Positions 21,476 to 33,860 of a stretch of DNA of 64,000 nt are shown piece after piece (positions within the stretch are counted from its first letter, which is position 1; each line of letters begins with the position of its first letter). The notes beneath the pieces were generated by a model. It was not told the origin of the DNA. It saw nothing but the letters and a program-made list of their open reading frames with translations, and did no database searches. Where the stretch lies: assembly GCA_036873135.1 (NCBI GenBank), contig JAPTYO010000022.1, forward strand, positions 2,662,979 to 2,726,978, written 5' to 3'. Source of the stretch: Clarkia xantiana subsp. parviflora. Its lineage: Eukaryota; Streptophyta; Magnoliopsida; Myrtales; Onagraceae. Made by a program: the position numbers and the translations under genes.

Positions 21476-24400
21476 ATGGAAGCCCGCACCGATTGTTATT
21501 GTCGTTTCCATCGCGCCAGCGGTCACGAAACTAACCACTGTCGGGAGTTGAAGAAGGAGATTGAGAAGCTGATCCAGAAGGGGAAGCTCAAGGAATTTGT
21601 GGCTGGGCGACGGAGCCGATCCCGTTCCCAGTCCCGATCGCGGTCATGTTCCCGATCCCGCGATCGGTCCCCGAAGAAGGAGAAGCCCGAGTCTTCCAAT
21701 ACCTGCAAGAAGAAGCGGGGGACCATTAATGTGATCCATGGGGGATTTGCTGCAGGAGGTGATACCACGGCATCTCGAGAGGTCTATGCTTCTCGAATTC
21801 CTGTTGCTGTGGTGCTTGGCAAGAGGGCCCGAACTTGGACTCCGAAGCAAGAGATGGTGATTTCCTTCTCAGCGGAGGACCTGATAGGTGTGGAGACCCC
21901 GCACGATGATACTTTGGTCGTGACCCTGAACGTGGATGGGTACGAGATGAAGCGAATCTTGATTGAAGGAGGGAGCTCCTCCGATATTTTGTTCATGGAT
22001 GCGCTGGAGGCCATGGGAAAAACCAAGAAGGATTTGATGCATGCGTACTTCCCGATGGTCGGATTTTCTGGCTCTACTTCTTACCCGGTGGGGATGATTA
22101 CCTTACCGGTTGAGTTCGGTAGTGGTTGGAAGTCGGAGAAGAGGGACGTTGAGTTCGTGGTGGTCGAGTCTGCGGGGACCTACAATGCAATTATCGGGAG
22201 GACCACCATCAACCCGATGGGGGCAATTGCCTCAACTGTCCATCAGAAGATGAAGTTTCCGACCGACCACGGAGTCGGGGAGGTCAGGGGCGATCAGGTG
22301 GCCTCCAGGAAGTGCTATGTCAATGCCACTCGAAGGAGGAATCGGGAGGCTATGACTATTTTCCAGACTGATGCCAATCCCAGAGAGGAGTTTGGGCGTC
22401 CCGCCCCGATGGAGGATTTGAAGGAGGTCGAGATTGATGGACCTCAGAGGAAGGTGAATATCGGGTCCGCTCTGACTGAGGAGAAGGCCCAAGAACTGAT
22501 TGATTTGTTGAAGGAGTTCAAGGAGCTGTTTGCCTGGTCCCCGAGTGACATGCCAAGAATCAGCCCCGATGTGATTACTCATGAGCTGAAGATCGACCCC
22601 GCGATCAAGCCGATTGCACAGAGAAGGCGCCCGATGGGTGCCGACAAGAAGATCGCGATCCAGCAAGAGGTGGGCAGGTTGCTCGATGCTGGATTTATTA
22701 AGGAGCTCCGATTCCAGACCTGGGTCGCCAACCCAGTCCTGGTGAAGAAGAGCAATGGCAAGTGGCGGATGTGTGTTGATTTCCGCGACCTGAACAAAGC
22801 ATGCCCGAAAGATTGCTATCCGCTCCCGAGGATCGACCAGCTGGTGGATGCCACATCGGGACATGAGTTGCTGAGTTTTATGGACGCCTACTCCGGCTAC
22901 AATCAGATCAAGATGTCCAAGGAGGATGCCCCCCACACCGCTTTTTATGCTGATAGTGACATCTATCACTATGTTGTCATGCCCTTTGGACTGATCAATG
23001 CCGGTGCAACTTATCAGAGGATGATGAACAAGCTGTTCGGGGATATGCTGGGGAAGACGATGGAGGCCTATGTGGACGATATGTTGGTGAAGTCCCGATA
23101 GGCCGAGGATCATGTTCACAACTTGGCCACGGCGTTAGGGCGGATGAGGCTTCATCAAGTTCGCTTGAACCCGACCAAGTGTACCTTCGGAGTACACTCA
23201 GGGAAGTTTTTGGGCTTCATGGTGAGCCAGAGGGGAATCGAGGTGATCCCTGAGAAGCTGAAGGCGATCGAGGAGATGAAGTCCCCGACGAACCATCGGG
23301 AGGTGCAGGTGCTGAATGGCCGATTGGCCGCGATGAATCGCTTCCTGTCCAAGGCAAGCGATCGATCCATGCCGTTCTTTGAAGTAATGAGGGCCAACAA
23401 GAAGTTTGAGTGGACTGCCAAGTGCGAAGAGGCGTTCCAGGCACTCAAGCAGCACCTCCACACCCTCCCGCCGTTGGCGAAGCCCATTCCAGGCGAGCCA
23501 CTCTATCTGTATTTGGCTGTTAGCTCTGTCTTAGTGAAAGTCGTAGAGGGTAACCAAGTCCCCGTCTATTATGTAAGCAAGGCACTCGCCAAGTCTGAAA
23601 TGAATTATCCCGCCATTGAGAAGTATCTTTATGCGTTGATTATTACTGCTCGGAAGCTGAGACCTTACTTCCATGCGCATGAGATTACCGTTCTGACGAA
23701 TCAACCCTTGAAACATATTTTGAACCGACCTGATGCGTCGGGGAGATTGGTGAAATGGGTAGTCGAGCTTAGTGAGTTCCGCATTCACTTTGCCCCGAGA
23801 ACGGCTGTTAAGGGCCAGGCGTTGGCGGATTTCATAGTAGAGTCTACAGCCCCCGATCTGGAAGAAGCGGGCCCTGTAGAGGGGGCAACCATGGAAGCCC
23901 CGATGGCAGAGCAGTCAGAACAGCCCAATGACGAAGACACTTGGGAGATGTATACCGATGGCTCCTCAAATTCAGAAGGATCGGGAGCAAGGTTCGTACT
24001 GATACCGCCAGGTGGAGGCGAGCCCCTTCGATATGCCTTGGCCTTGACGTTTAGGGCCACCAACAATGAAGCTGAATATGAGGCTCTCATCACCGTCCTT
24101 AAGATTGCCAAAGGAACGGGAGTTGGTCACTTAAAGGTGAAGTGTGATGCTAGCCTGATTGTGAACCAAGTCCAGGGGCGATACGAAGCAAAGAGCCCGA
24201 TGATGAAAAAGTACCTTCGTGAGGTGCAAACCTTGAAGGAGGGTTTCAAGAACTTCGATATTGAGGCGATCCCGAGGGAGGATAATGTGGAAGCAGATGC
24301 CTTGAGCAAGTTCGCCTTGGGGGCACCCCTCGATGAAAGTCGGAAGGTGCACTTCTTAGAGAAGGTGATCCTGTCAGCCGCCGATCAATCGGAGATATGT

Positions 24401-25672
24401 GCTATCGAGACCGGATCGGAGGGGCCCACTTGGATGACCCCGATAGTCGCGTACCTGACTACGGGGGCAGTCCCCGATGATGAAGTAGCAGCCGGCAAAT
24501 TACGCCGAATCGCGGTCAATTATGTGATGGTGGACAATCAGCTGTATAAAAAGGGGTATTCAACTCCTTCAACTCCTTACTTGAAATGTGTGGCTGAGCC
24601 CGATACAGATCGGATTCTTAGGGAGGTGCACGAAGGATACTCAGCTTGTCATGAAGGTGCCCGATCCGTCGTGAGGAAAGTGCTGAACCTGGGCTATTAC
24701 TGGCCCTCGATGAACAAGGAGGCAACGATGCTAGTCCGATCCTGTGACGCTTGTCAGAGGTACGCCCCGAATATCGTGGCTCCAGCTGCCGATCTGACGT
24801 CCATCAAGAGTGCTTGGCCCTTCGCGCAATGGGGAATCGATTTGGTGGGACCCCTTCCAATTGCAAAAGGTCAGTGCCGATATTTGCTTGTGGCTATTGA
24901 TTATTTCTCGAAGTGGATAGAGGCTAAGGTATTGGCCAAGAAAACGGGGAGTCATATCCTCAAATTCCTCCAGACCCATATTATATCCAGATACGGGATC
25001 CCTAAGGTGTTTATCAGTGATAACGGCCCTCCGTTTCACGGGGTCCAGTGGAAGGAGTACCTGGAGGAACTGAAAATTGAGCATCAGACAACCTCTGTCC
25101 ATCATGCTCAAACCAGTGGACAGGTGGAGTCAGCCAACAAGATCGTAATGGATGGCCTGAAGAAGAGGGTCAATGCCTTGAAGGGCAAATGGCTGGACGA
25201 GCTGGAAAATGTGCTTTGGGCTATCAGAACAACACCCAAACGATCGACTGGGGAGACTCCGTTTGGCCTTGTTTATGGCACGGAAGCAGTCCCTCCCATT
25301 GAAATAGCTGTGGCATCCCATCGGACGAGGTATTATGAACCTCTGTCGAATGATGAAATGAGGCGTCTGGACTTGGACTTGGTCGAAGAGAAGAGGCGGA
25401 ATGCCGAGGAGGCCCAGGCTCGGATACGCTTGGCAACGGCCCGATATTACAATCGGCGAGTCAAGTCTCGACAGTTCTTTGTCGGGGAACTGGTCTGGCG
25501 TCGGAACGAATTTACCCTTTTGGATCAGATCAACAAGATGTCACCAAAATGGGAAGGACCTTATAAGGTCGTGTGGATGCCAGCTCGAAATGCGTACAAG
25601 TTGGAAGACCTCAATGGCAATGTGTTGAAGCATTCTTTTAGTGGTGAACACTTGAAGAAATGTCATGCCTAA
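21476..25672 (+). pseudogene. Pol of TE4 with dual RNase H; one internal stop
   Basis: The frame opens in the nucleocapsid knuckle CRFHRASGHETNHC (Cx2Hx4Hx4C), followed by an RS-rich linker (about 21618-21672) and INVIHGGFAAGG. The protease triplet is EGG at 21965, where TE6 and TE7 have DGG, so the catalytic Asp is lost. RT shows WRMCVDFRDLNKACP, MDAYSGYNQI and YVDD at 23069-23080. A TAG at 23099-23101 splits RT from RNase H. The first RNase H lacks five residues (LAVSSVLVK). A second, archaeal-type RNase H follows (YTDGSSNSEGSG, NNEAEYEAL, CDASLIVNQ, VEADALS), then integrase: HEGYSACH with CDACQRYA, GIDLVGPLP, ISDNGPPF and GQVESANK. The frame ends at 25672. Confidence 0.95.
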
Positions 25673-25764
25673 TATTAGTCGCCTTTAGTGGTGCAAGTTG
25701 TTTATCGTTATGATTTGATATAAGCAGGTTTTGAGCCGTCAATGAATAAAGAGGTTGCTTCCAG

Positions 25765-26060
25765 TTAAATCGCCTTAAGTGGTGTGGTTAAATCACCTTA
25801 AGTGGTGTGGTTAAATCGCCTAAAGTGGTGTGGTTAAATCGCCTTAAGTGGTGTGGTTAAATCGCCTTAAGTGGCGTGGTTAAATCGCCTTAAGTGGTGT
25901 GGTTAAATCGCCTTAAGTGGTGTGGTTAAATTGCCTTAAGTGGCATGGTTAAATCGCCTTAAGTGGTGTGGTTAAAATGTCTTAAGTGACGTGTTGAATA
26001 ACTCTAAGTGGTATGATCAAATCGCTTTAAGTGGCGTGGTTAATTCACCTTAAGAGGTGC
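25765..26060 (+). repeat. 23-bp tandem repeat at the pol/antisense boundary of TE4
   Basis: About thirteen copies of a 23-bp unit containing TTAAATCGCCTTAAGTGGTG follow the pol stop. The first nine or ten are nearly identical and the last three are diverged. It fills the gap between the pol stop (25672) and the antisense stop (26152). The same core word occurs in TE6 with a different period. Confidence 0.92.
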
Positions 26061-26151
26061 AACGATAATCGGGACCAAAATAGATTGATATTATAAATGC
26101 CTGAAGGTTCACAACAAGAGAAGGAAATTACGAGGATTCTAAAATAAAGCG

Positions 26152-29100
26152 TTAAGCTTGGTCCTTGGCAGCATCGAGAGGAGCAGAGTCCACGAGGTCC
26201 GTGGCAGAAGGCTCCACGATCGGAGGATCGGATCCTGGAGGATTGGCCGCGGGAGGATCGGACCCTTGGAGGTCAGCCAATGAAGGGTCAATTGTCGGGG
26301 GATCAATTGTCGGGAGGTCTGTACTTGGAGGCTCCACCGTGCCTTCAGCACCCGCAGTCCCCTCGGGGGTGTTGGCCCTGTCGCTCTCCTCTGAAAGGCT
26401 GAAATACCTCTCCGCGAAGGGGGCGAGAGTCTGAGACTTGGTGAAGTCAATGGCACTGCCATACTCCAGATGGAGCTCCTCGACAACATTGAGCAAGGTG
26501 GTCTCCATCTCCGCGTTACAGAACCTCACCGCGTCCACTTTGAAATCCTCGGAGCCCCGGTAATCTTCCCGACCCTTGGCCTCAGCCTCGGCCAGTTTGG
26601 TGGAAACTCAGCGATTTCCCGCTCCATCTGTTGGGACCGATTGGTGAGAAGGACCTTATCAGCCTCCAGTCCCGCCTTGACGTCCTCAAGAGCCTTCTTC
26701 TCCCGGACGAGCCTGTCCCGATCCTCCGCGTGCCTCTGCTGCTCTTCCTTGAGCTTTTGCCGCTCCTGCTTCAGCAACCGCTCGAAGTCGTGGACCTGCC
26801 TCAGGAGGTCCCGAGTCTTCTGGCTAAGGAGGGCCTGCTATTTAACCAGCTTGCCCATCGACGATTCGGAGGCAGCCAAATCCTCCTCGAGCTTGGCCAA
26901 GACCTCGGGGGCCTCCTTGGCTCGCTCCTGCTCAAGGGCCTCCTCCAGGGCCAGGATGTACCCGAAACAGCGGTATTGGTCCGTCATTTCCTGTGAAAAG
27001 AAAGGAAGAGGTTAGTACATGAGAATATTTTACCTTATATACTAAGTGTAAAAACAGGAAGCCTTACCTCCACGCGGCGAACGGCCATTTCGCGAATGTC
27101 CGTGTGGATGTCCTCCCGAGCTAAGGAGAGCGGAAGCTTTAGAGATGGCGGAACTGAACTTGCCAGCAAGTGCATACCCAGTTCCGGTGGTGCATCGCCC
27201 CGACAAAGCGGGACCCCTTGCAATGACTCGATTGGGGTCCAAGGAGCCGCCGCCTGGTCGGGGGTGTAGAGCTGATAGAAACTCCCGTCTAAGGGGAGAG
27301 GGGGAAGGACAACCTGAGTGTTGGAGGTGCGGGCCTCCGAGCCGCCGTGAGACCCAGTCGTCCCTTCAGGAGTCAGGCTCAGAATCGGCGAACGCTGTTG
27401 TGTCGGGGAAGATGGAAGCAGCCCTTCGGGAGTCGGCTCTAACGGGGTCTGCCTCACCCCCCGACGACGAATCAGGGCTGGACCTTCGTTCACCTCCTCG
27501 GAAGAATGAGAAACGTCCAGGTCAACCACCCGACGGAACTGACCGTCCGTCGGGACATCTTCAGTCCCCGATCCTCTCGGGGCAGGAAGGGGAAGGAGGG
27601 GCTCTCCGACCTGAGCATCGGAGGGTGGCACCCCCGCTGAAGCTCCAGCTCCCGATTGACCTGCAGCTGGAGGACGAGAAGCTTTAGAAAGATAGTCAGG
27701 GAGTCTATCGGGATCCTTACACCAAATGACGCGACGAGAGAGATACTGATCTTTCCCGTAATAAGCTATGAGGATGGGCCCTTACTTGTAGGTCAATCCC
27801 TGCACATTTCGGGCTTGGAAGCAAGCTCCCCTTAGGTTGAAAGAAAGTAGGTTGTAATAACCCGCTTTAAGGATGCGGGAAGTTTCTCCTTGCAGGATGC
27901 AGTTGATCCCTTCGATTCTGGCTTTCTTATCGGAGGGGATTAACTCCTCGGGAATACGCTTTTTGTATAATCAGATGGCTAATCGGAGCTGCTTACCTTC
28001 TTCGGGAGTCTGGGTGTTGAAGATCCTCTCCATCTTGTCCACCCGGGCCAGCTTGACCTCCTCCGCAGATGGAGGTGCCGATGAAGAGGCGGCCCTCTTC
28101 GAGGACTTCCTCTTCCGTGCGGGACGGCATCGGTCTCCGCCTGCTTAAGCATGATATTGGTCTGCATTTATACCTTCTTAGCTGCAAAGACGAAAACAAA
28201 GGTGCAATTAGAATATTACCCAATGAACGACATTGGAGGGGCCGTTGTAGAGTTGACCCCTGGAGGCAGCATCGAGGAGATGGATCCCGGCCAGAACTAG
28301 ATCCCGCTCCACGATGGAGTTGGCATCGAGGGGAGCGAAGGAATCCCCCCAGCGATAGAGTTGGATGCAGTGGAGAATCTGAAAATCCTCCTCGGAGTAA
28401 GTGTGATAAGCGGGAGGAGGGTCTGCCTCAACCTCCCATCGGGGCCATGGGATGGAGCTGTTCCAGATGAAGAAGTAATTCTTCTTCCAACCGCTGTTGT
28501 CAGGCCCCGAGTCAGTGATGAGCCCCCGACCTTTGGCGACCTTCCAGGTGTCACCATTCCGGCTATATCGGGAGAGCTGCGTCTTGCTCCATTTGGGCAT
28601 CCGCGGGTAGAAGGCACAGACCCCGACATCGTTGCACTTCATGCCATAGAAGGTCCGGAAAAGTCGGAGGCTATAGGTCCACTGTTGGCGGAGGAAAAGG
28701 ACATGGAAGGCCTTCCAGACACGGATAGCGTGGGGGGAAAAAGTAGTCGGATGTGTTTTGTAATAATCACACATCTCGACTAGATCCCCACAGAAAGGGA
28801 ATCAGATCCCCGCTGATACTTTCCCGGTGGAGACAAATACCTCCCCTTCCCGGTGACGAGTAACCATAGGGTCGCCGGGATGCGAGGGCGAGGATAGGGG
28901 TAGCGAGGCTCCCAGGTGGAAGTGATACATCCCTCCTGGAGAGATTTGTCATAGGCGTTTTCCGAAATCTCATTACAACCATAATCAAACTTGAAGGGCT
29001 TTCTCCCCCCAGAACTGGATTCACCGTCTGGAAAATGATCACGGCAAGAAAAGGCACAGTTGATTTTTGGAAAAGTCCGGGTAAGTTGATTGAGATAAAA

Positions 29101-29155
29101 GAAAAACTTTGCTAACAGTTTTTTCGGAATCGGAGGAGGAAATCTTACCAGACAT
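26152..29155 (-). pseudogene. Antisense gene of TE4, broken
   Basis: It reads opposite to pol and matches exon for exon the open gene of TE6. ATG at 29155 gives MS and a G before a GTAAGA donor; exon 2 resumes after TTTTCCAG near 29035 with GESSSGGRKPFKFDY. Exon 2 has a frameshift near 28875 and a TGA near 28804 before CDYYKTHPTTFSPHAIRVW. Exon 3 has TAA soon after its start (KKV then stop) and further frameshifts; its better part is 27631-27035. The last exon has the coiled-coil frame LKQERQKLKEEQQRHAED, a frameshift, then a tail ending AAKDQA and TAA at 26152-26154. The first region resembles the Pfam family described as putative gypsy-type transposon (PF04195, from memory). Its function is unknown. 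Confidence 0.85.
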
Positions 29156-29300
29156 GCTGAATCGGGGAAGAAAAGATGATCCTGACGGTCGGAGATCCTG
29201 GTTGCCGGAGCGTTGATCAGAAATCAGAAAGGAGAGCTTGAGCTTTTGAAATTGCAGAGGATGAAGCGGTGAAGGAGAAATGAATAGTGCCAGGATTTGG

Positions 29301-29312
29301 GGGTTTTATAGG
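29301..29312 (-). promoter_or_regulatory. TATA box of the TE4 antisense gene
   Basis: On the minus strand CCTATAAAACCC lies about 150 bp before the antisense ATG. TE6 has CTATAAAACCC at the matching place, so the site is conserved between two elements of different age. Confidence 0.65.
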
Positions 29313-29643
29313 AGAGAAGATAGCCGAAGAGACGTTGCAATCCGGACCGTTGAAGATGAAACGCTTCAACCTGAGTTGTTGAGACGCTAGCGACAAAACG
29401 GCTAAAAAGTGCTTTTTCAGAAAAAGCAGACACGGGTACCCAAGTCGTCGCTTCATCACCCATTGCATTTAATAGTTGAGTAACCGAGAAATCTTTTCGG
29501 ATTTGGTGGTCATCCTCGGAATATCAGGGAATCTTGGATGAGGAGATCCGCTTCAGAAGATTTTTTGTAAAGTTAAAAGCCTCCGATGCTAATATCGGGA
29601 GGTCCGGAGTTGGAAGACACGACGAACTGTAAGTCCCTCATGT

Positions 29644-29655
29644 CTTGGGGGCAAA
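29644..29655 (+). other. Polypurine tract of TE4
   Basis: CTTGGGGGCAAA directly precedes the 3' LTR. The identical tract occurs in TE6 on the minus strand. Confidence 0.85.
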
Positions 29656-30334
29656 TGATGGGTTTCGATATGGCCGTTAGGCCCATTAACGACGAGTAAA
29701 CGGTGAAGTAGGCCCACTGGGCTCCAAAAGAGGCCTAGAAGGCCAATATGAGGGGTCTCGACAAGGTCGGTCCCGACATATGAGCTGGACGCTCCCGATG
29801 GAATGCCTTTGAATAGGCCCTGATGAAATGCCTTTGAGTAGGCCCCGATGAAATTCCTTTGAGTAGGCCCCGATGTTGAATCCCTGAGGATGTTGGCCTT
29901 GTCCCGATGACGAGGGGCCCCGAGCGATGACCAAAGGAGATAACTCTGGAGTCCCCGACATCCGTCGGGACTTGCCACCAGAGGATGAGGCCGAGAAACA
30001 CACCCACTATCAGCATAGTGGGGAAGTGGCCTGAAAAGACGGAACGTGGGCAAGTGGCCGAGATAAATGGAACGTGGGCTAACTGCCCCTGGCAGTTATC
30101 GCGACAGGTAACTGGGGTAACTCCTCCCCTATATAAAGGAAGGTATTACCTCAGGTCTGACACATTCACATACTCATACTTTCATACATACTTGCCTACA
30201 TCGAGATACTCATTTAAGCATCGGAGAGGGATTCTGGGTCACCGCCCGGTCTATCCCTTTTTGCAGGATAACTTGAAGCAAAGGAGTTCGGACTTCCGTC
30301 AAGAACGTGCCGGAGTTCCAACCGTGATCCAACA
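29656..30334 (+). mobile_element. 3' LTR of TE4 (679 bp)
   Basis: It is the partner of 19412-20064, with the same ends. It is 26 bp longer because it has one more copy of the TTTGAGTAGGCCC(C/T)GATGAAAT unit near 29800-29880. Confidence 0.95.
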
Positions 30335-31736
30335 ATCGCCACATATAAGTTGACTGTGCACATAGCGCAATGGCTTTGTGTTGCCGACATCTTCTTGATA
30401 TAGACGCCGTTATAGATGGAGAAATAAACTCATTGTTGATGTAGATAATAGGTATGTCAGCGTTGTATGCCATAAGTCCTTCCTTGAACATAATGTTTAG
30501 CTTGTATTGTTGAAGTAGATATTATGCGCATAGGTTGTTACCTGGCACAATTCCCATGTAGTAATCATAGTGTAGCATGTACCTACGAACAGGGTTGTGT
30601 TTTGTCAGATAGTTGCAATGTTTGTAAGTTTGTAAAAATATGGAGTTATGAATTTCTTTTTAACTAATACATAAAATAAATAGAGTAAAGGAATCTGATA
30701 CGAGGATCCCATCGTTGTGTAGGAAACTCCCTTAGTGTAGATGTCATAGGTGCGGACGCCACATGTGCGCGCATATCGGAAGCAGAGCTTTTCAAGTACC
30801 ACCCACCGTATGTGTTTGTGAATATGTACGTACAAGGAGAGACTATGCATTGTTGTATGCATGCTTTAGTTGATACGCGTCGATGCTTCCTTAGTGCGAT
30901 GCACATACGTATATATGATCGTTGATTGGTGTTGTTTCCAAGGGAAGAGCAGATGTTTGAGTAGAATATTCGCTGAGATGTCGCGAATTAGAGACTTGTT
31001 GTGATGATGCAAATGATATATACTTGACCATTAGTTGGCTTTAAATGCCTAAGTAGAATGTCCATAGATAGAGAATTCCAGAGAGGTTGCATACAGCTCC
31101 TCTTAGTGTTGTTCTCTAGATAAGATGTGTCATTGAGACCTCTCTTGGATGTACGTATAACCTGTCTCAAATTAGTCGCAATACTTTGAGGTATATACTG
31201 GTTAAGGAATAGAATGGAGTTATAAATCTCTTCATATGGCTCTATCGGCTGCAATGCCAATATGACGCGACTAGTCTGTTCCGTTCAGCTTGGATTCTGT
31301 TTTGACTAAACCAGGCTACCCTGAGTAGTTGTCCTACTTGAGTGGTATGCTTTATTCATAGTAGTGCTGTTGTGAAGTTGTTATCTCATACCTGAGTTTT
31401 CCTTTGGCAATAACGCGTGTTACCTGAACCTTGTTTTAATAGGAGATATCGTCTTTTGAGGGCGATGCTTGGTGTTGATAATAGACATATGGGTGTTATA
31501 TGGCCTAAGCCGTTTGTTGTTCCTAGTGGGATAGTGCAATAAGGTACCTACGAAAGTAGATTTAACCTTCATTAGATATTTTTGGAGTTCATACAACGGA
31601 TTACAGGAAGGCTTCAACTGATCGCTCTTTTTGAAAAGTACTAAGGCTAATAAGCATAAATTGTACTTAATCTAAAAAGACTTAAAGTAGATATGCAAAA
31701 AAGGAGATAAAGGGATTGATGATGTGTTTGACGTCT
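30335..31736 (-). mobile_element. TE3, internal part right of TE4, non-coding
   Basis: This continues TE3 after the TE4 insertion. No pol domain was found here or left of TE4. Open frames of 65-93 codons occur on the minus strand without recognisable motifs. Confidence 0.6.
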
Positions 31737-33808
31737 TCATAGGAGACTTGTCGGCAAGTTGATTCTGCCACGTGCCACATAGTTCCTTAGTGCATCTAGC
31801 GTGTTAACCTCTTCAACCTCCACCCTTGGGGATGAACAAATGTTGGTGTTATGCCCCCCAGTTTTACGGTGCTTGCACCGTTCTTCAACGTTCTTGCCAA
31901 GGAAGGCAGTCATTGGCTCAAGTGGATGGGGAAGCTTGTTTTCCGGGAGTTTGACATTTGTTTCTTCCACCTTCATGCTCCAAGGACTGTAGAAGTCGTC
32001 ATAATTGGTTACCTGAATGATGTTGTTTTTCCAACGCTTCGCGAGAGGTGGATTATTATTCGCCTTTTCTTTTCCTTTGCCTTTTCCTGAAGACTCCACA
32101 TGAGACTTCTTTTGATGCTTATTGCTTTGGTCGATATACTTCTTCATTTCTCCTTTTAAGATGAAGCTGTTTACATGGAATCTTAGGCTGACACAGTTGT
32201 CCGTCTCGTGGCCATACACTTCGTGATTTTCACACCATTTGCTTTCATATTTTCCCAATGAGCGTTTACGGAATTTAGAGGGCTTTTTCCACAGCTTGGT
32301 CTCTTACATTTCTTTCAAGATGACAGACAGCGGTGTGTTCAATGGAACACATTTGGCGTGATTGGTCTCTTTAAGCCTTTGGACGTCTGACTGGAATGGT
32401 CTCTTTTGTTTTTGTTGTCTCTTTTCCCAGGAAGCGTCCATCTTTTCCTCAATTATTGCCTTCAAGGTTATTGTTGTAAGTCCCGCGATTGGGACATCAT
32501 CGTCATCCACAGGTTTTCTCCATCCCTCCTTGTGACGGATGTCAGCGTCGTCTTGGCTTGTCATCGTGGAGGAACCTTCCTTGTGTATTTTTGAGCGAGA
32601 GGTTGGAGGTTGTCTCCATGTCCCTTCTTGGTGTTGTGCTATCATATACGAATTGTATGAGCGCGTAACTCCTTGCCTTGTTTGTCGGTACTGGAAGGTA
32701 TCTTCCTTGTATTGCCCCCTACTCCTTGGTGCAGTGTGTCTTGATGTCTTGTGTTTCGGGACATTGCTCTTTTCCCCTCGGTTTGTCCGTTGTTTTGAGG
32801 CGGAGGTGGTGGTAGCGGGGAATATCCTTGGTTCCTTTGCATCCTTCGGAATGCAAGCAGCTCTTCGAGCGCGACCATCATGGTAGGAGTGATAGGTGGT
32901 GGCGGGGCATATCCTTGGTTCCTTTGCATCTTTCGGAATGCAAGCAGCTCTTCTGGCATCCCGTAAGGAAACTCTTCATTGATATGCTTCTTAGGCTCAA
33001 ATCCCAGTGGGGGGGTTATGTGCTTTGCATTGTGGGCTCCTTGGTCATACTGTGCGAAGGGCGCACTTCTTGTTGGTATGAAGAAGGCATTGGATGTGGC
33101 AATAGGCATGTGGGGGGATCCAAGTTGACTTCTTGTCGACTTCTGCGTGGTTATGACCAAGGCATCGTGGTGCAGATTGTGCTCTTTGTCCTTTGATGAG
33201 ACACCAATGACATCTTTTATTGCAGAATCCTTCATGACGGCATTCTTCATGTCAGCATACTTCATGTCGGTATCCTGGGACTTGTGCACTGTCTTTGCAA
33301 CGTACCCTGCTTGCTCGTATGACTTATCGCCTCCAGCATCAAAGTCTTCATGGATCACATGTATGTTTGTCATCTTTTCCGAATAGGATACAATGTACAT
33401 CGTATTCTGGACTTCAAGGCCATGTTGTGCGGAAGGCACATTGCTTGTTGGCATGGAGGATATGGTGCATCCTCGATTCTTTAGAGTCTCCCTGAATGCG
33501 ATAAGTTCTTCAAGCGCATCCATCATGGCTGGTGTGACTGGTGGCATGTTGCTTGTGCCTCTTGCTTGCTGCTGCACTCCGTCAGCTGGCATCCCGTATG
33601 GGAACTGTTCGTTCCTTTCCGTCCTTTGCTCGAACTCGCGCACTAGTACCTCGTTCTGGACGTCGGGACCATGCTGCACGGAAGGCGCATTCGTGTTTGA
33701 CATGGAGGAGGCGGTAGACTCTGCGTCTGGAATGTGAGAAGGTCCTTGTTGGCTTCTCGTCGGCTTTGGCTTAATTGCACCCGCCCTCTTCGTACATCTG
33801 CCTGTCAT
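31737..33808 (-). pseudogene. Gag of TE3 (pol-less element), broken
   Basis: The start MTGRCTKRAGAIKPKPTR at 33808 lies just inside the PBS. The first frame (to 32642) carries two copies of an MMDALEELIAFRETLKNRG-like motif, which TE5 also has as MMSALDELLAYRETLRNRQ. A frameshift near 32650 leads to a second frame with a stop at 32304-32306. The C-terminal part then shows CENHEVYGHETDNC, a Cx2Hx4Hx4C knuckle with the same spacing as TE4, TE6 and TE7. A typical capsid core (VRHVQKH..ACLGR) is not seen. No protease, RT or integrase follows. Confidence 0.7.
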
Positions 33809-33835
33809 AGCTTGCGGTATGGAACGACTTCTTGC

Positions 33836-33858
33836 TCGAATCACGCTGACGGCGCCAA
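33836..33858 (-). other. Primer-binding site of TE3
   Basis: On the minus strand TTGGCGCCGTCAGCGTGA follows the LTR end CTCAACA after one or two bases. It shares the TTGGCGCCGTC start with the other Gypsy elements here. Confidence 0.75.
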
Positions 33859-33860
33859 GT

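Larger units (their letters stand above)
19412..30334 (+). mobile_element. TE4: complete Tat/Retand-type Gypsy retrotransposon
   Basis: The 10,923-bp element has LTRs at 19412-20064 and 29656-30334 and the 5-bp duplication ATCGC at 19407-19411 and 30335-30339. The order is LTR, PBS, gag, protease-RT-RNase H-aRNase H-integrase, tandem repeat, antisense gene, polypurine tract, LTR. By eye the LTRs differ at about 16 sites plus one 26-bp repeat unit. Both gag-pol and the antisense gene carry stops and frameshifts, so it is not autonomous now. It interrupts TE3. Confidence 0.95.

Noticed and set aside
22232..23119. 295-codon minus-strand frame inside TE4 pol
   Set aside because: It is a shadow of the pol frame, as shown by its antisense overlap with conserved RT codons, and similar shadows appear in TE6 at 53999-54358.
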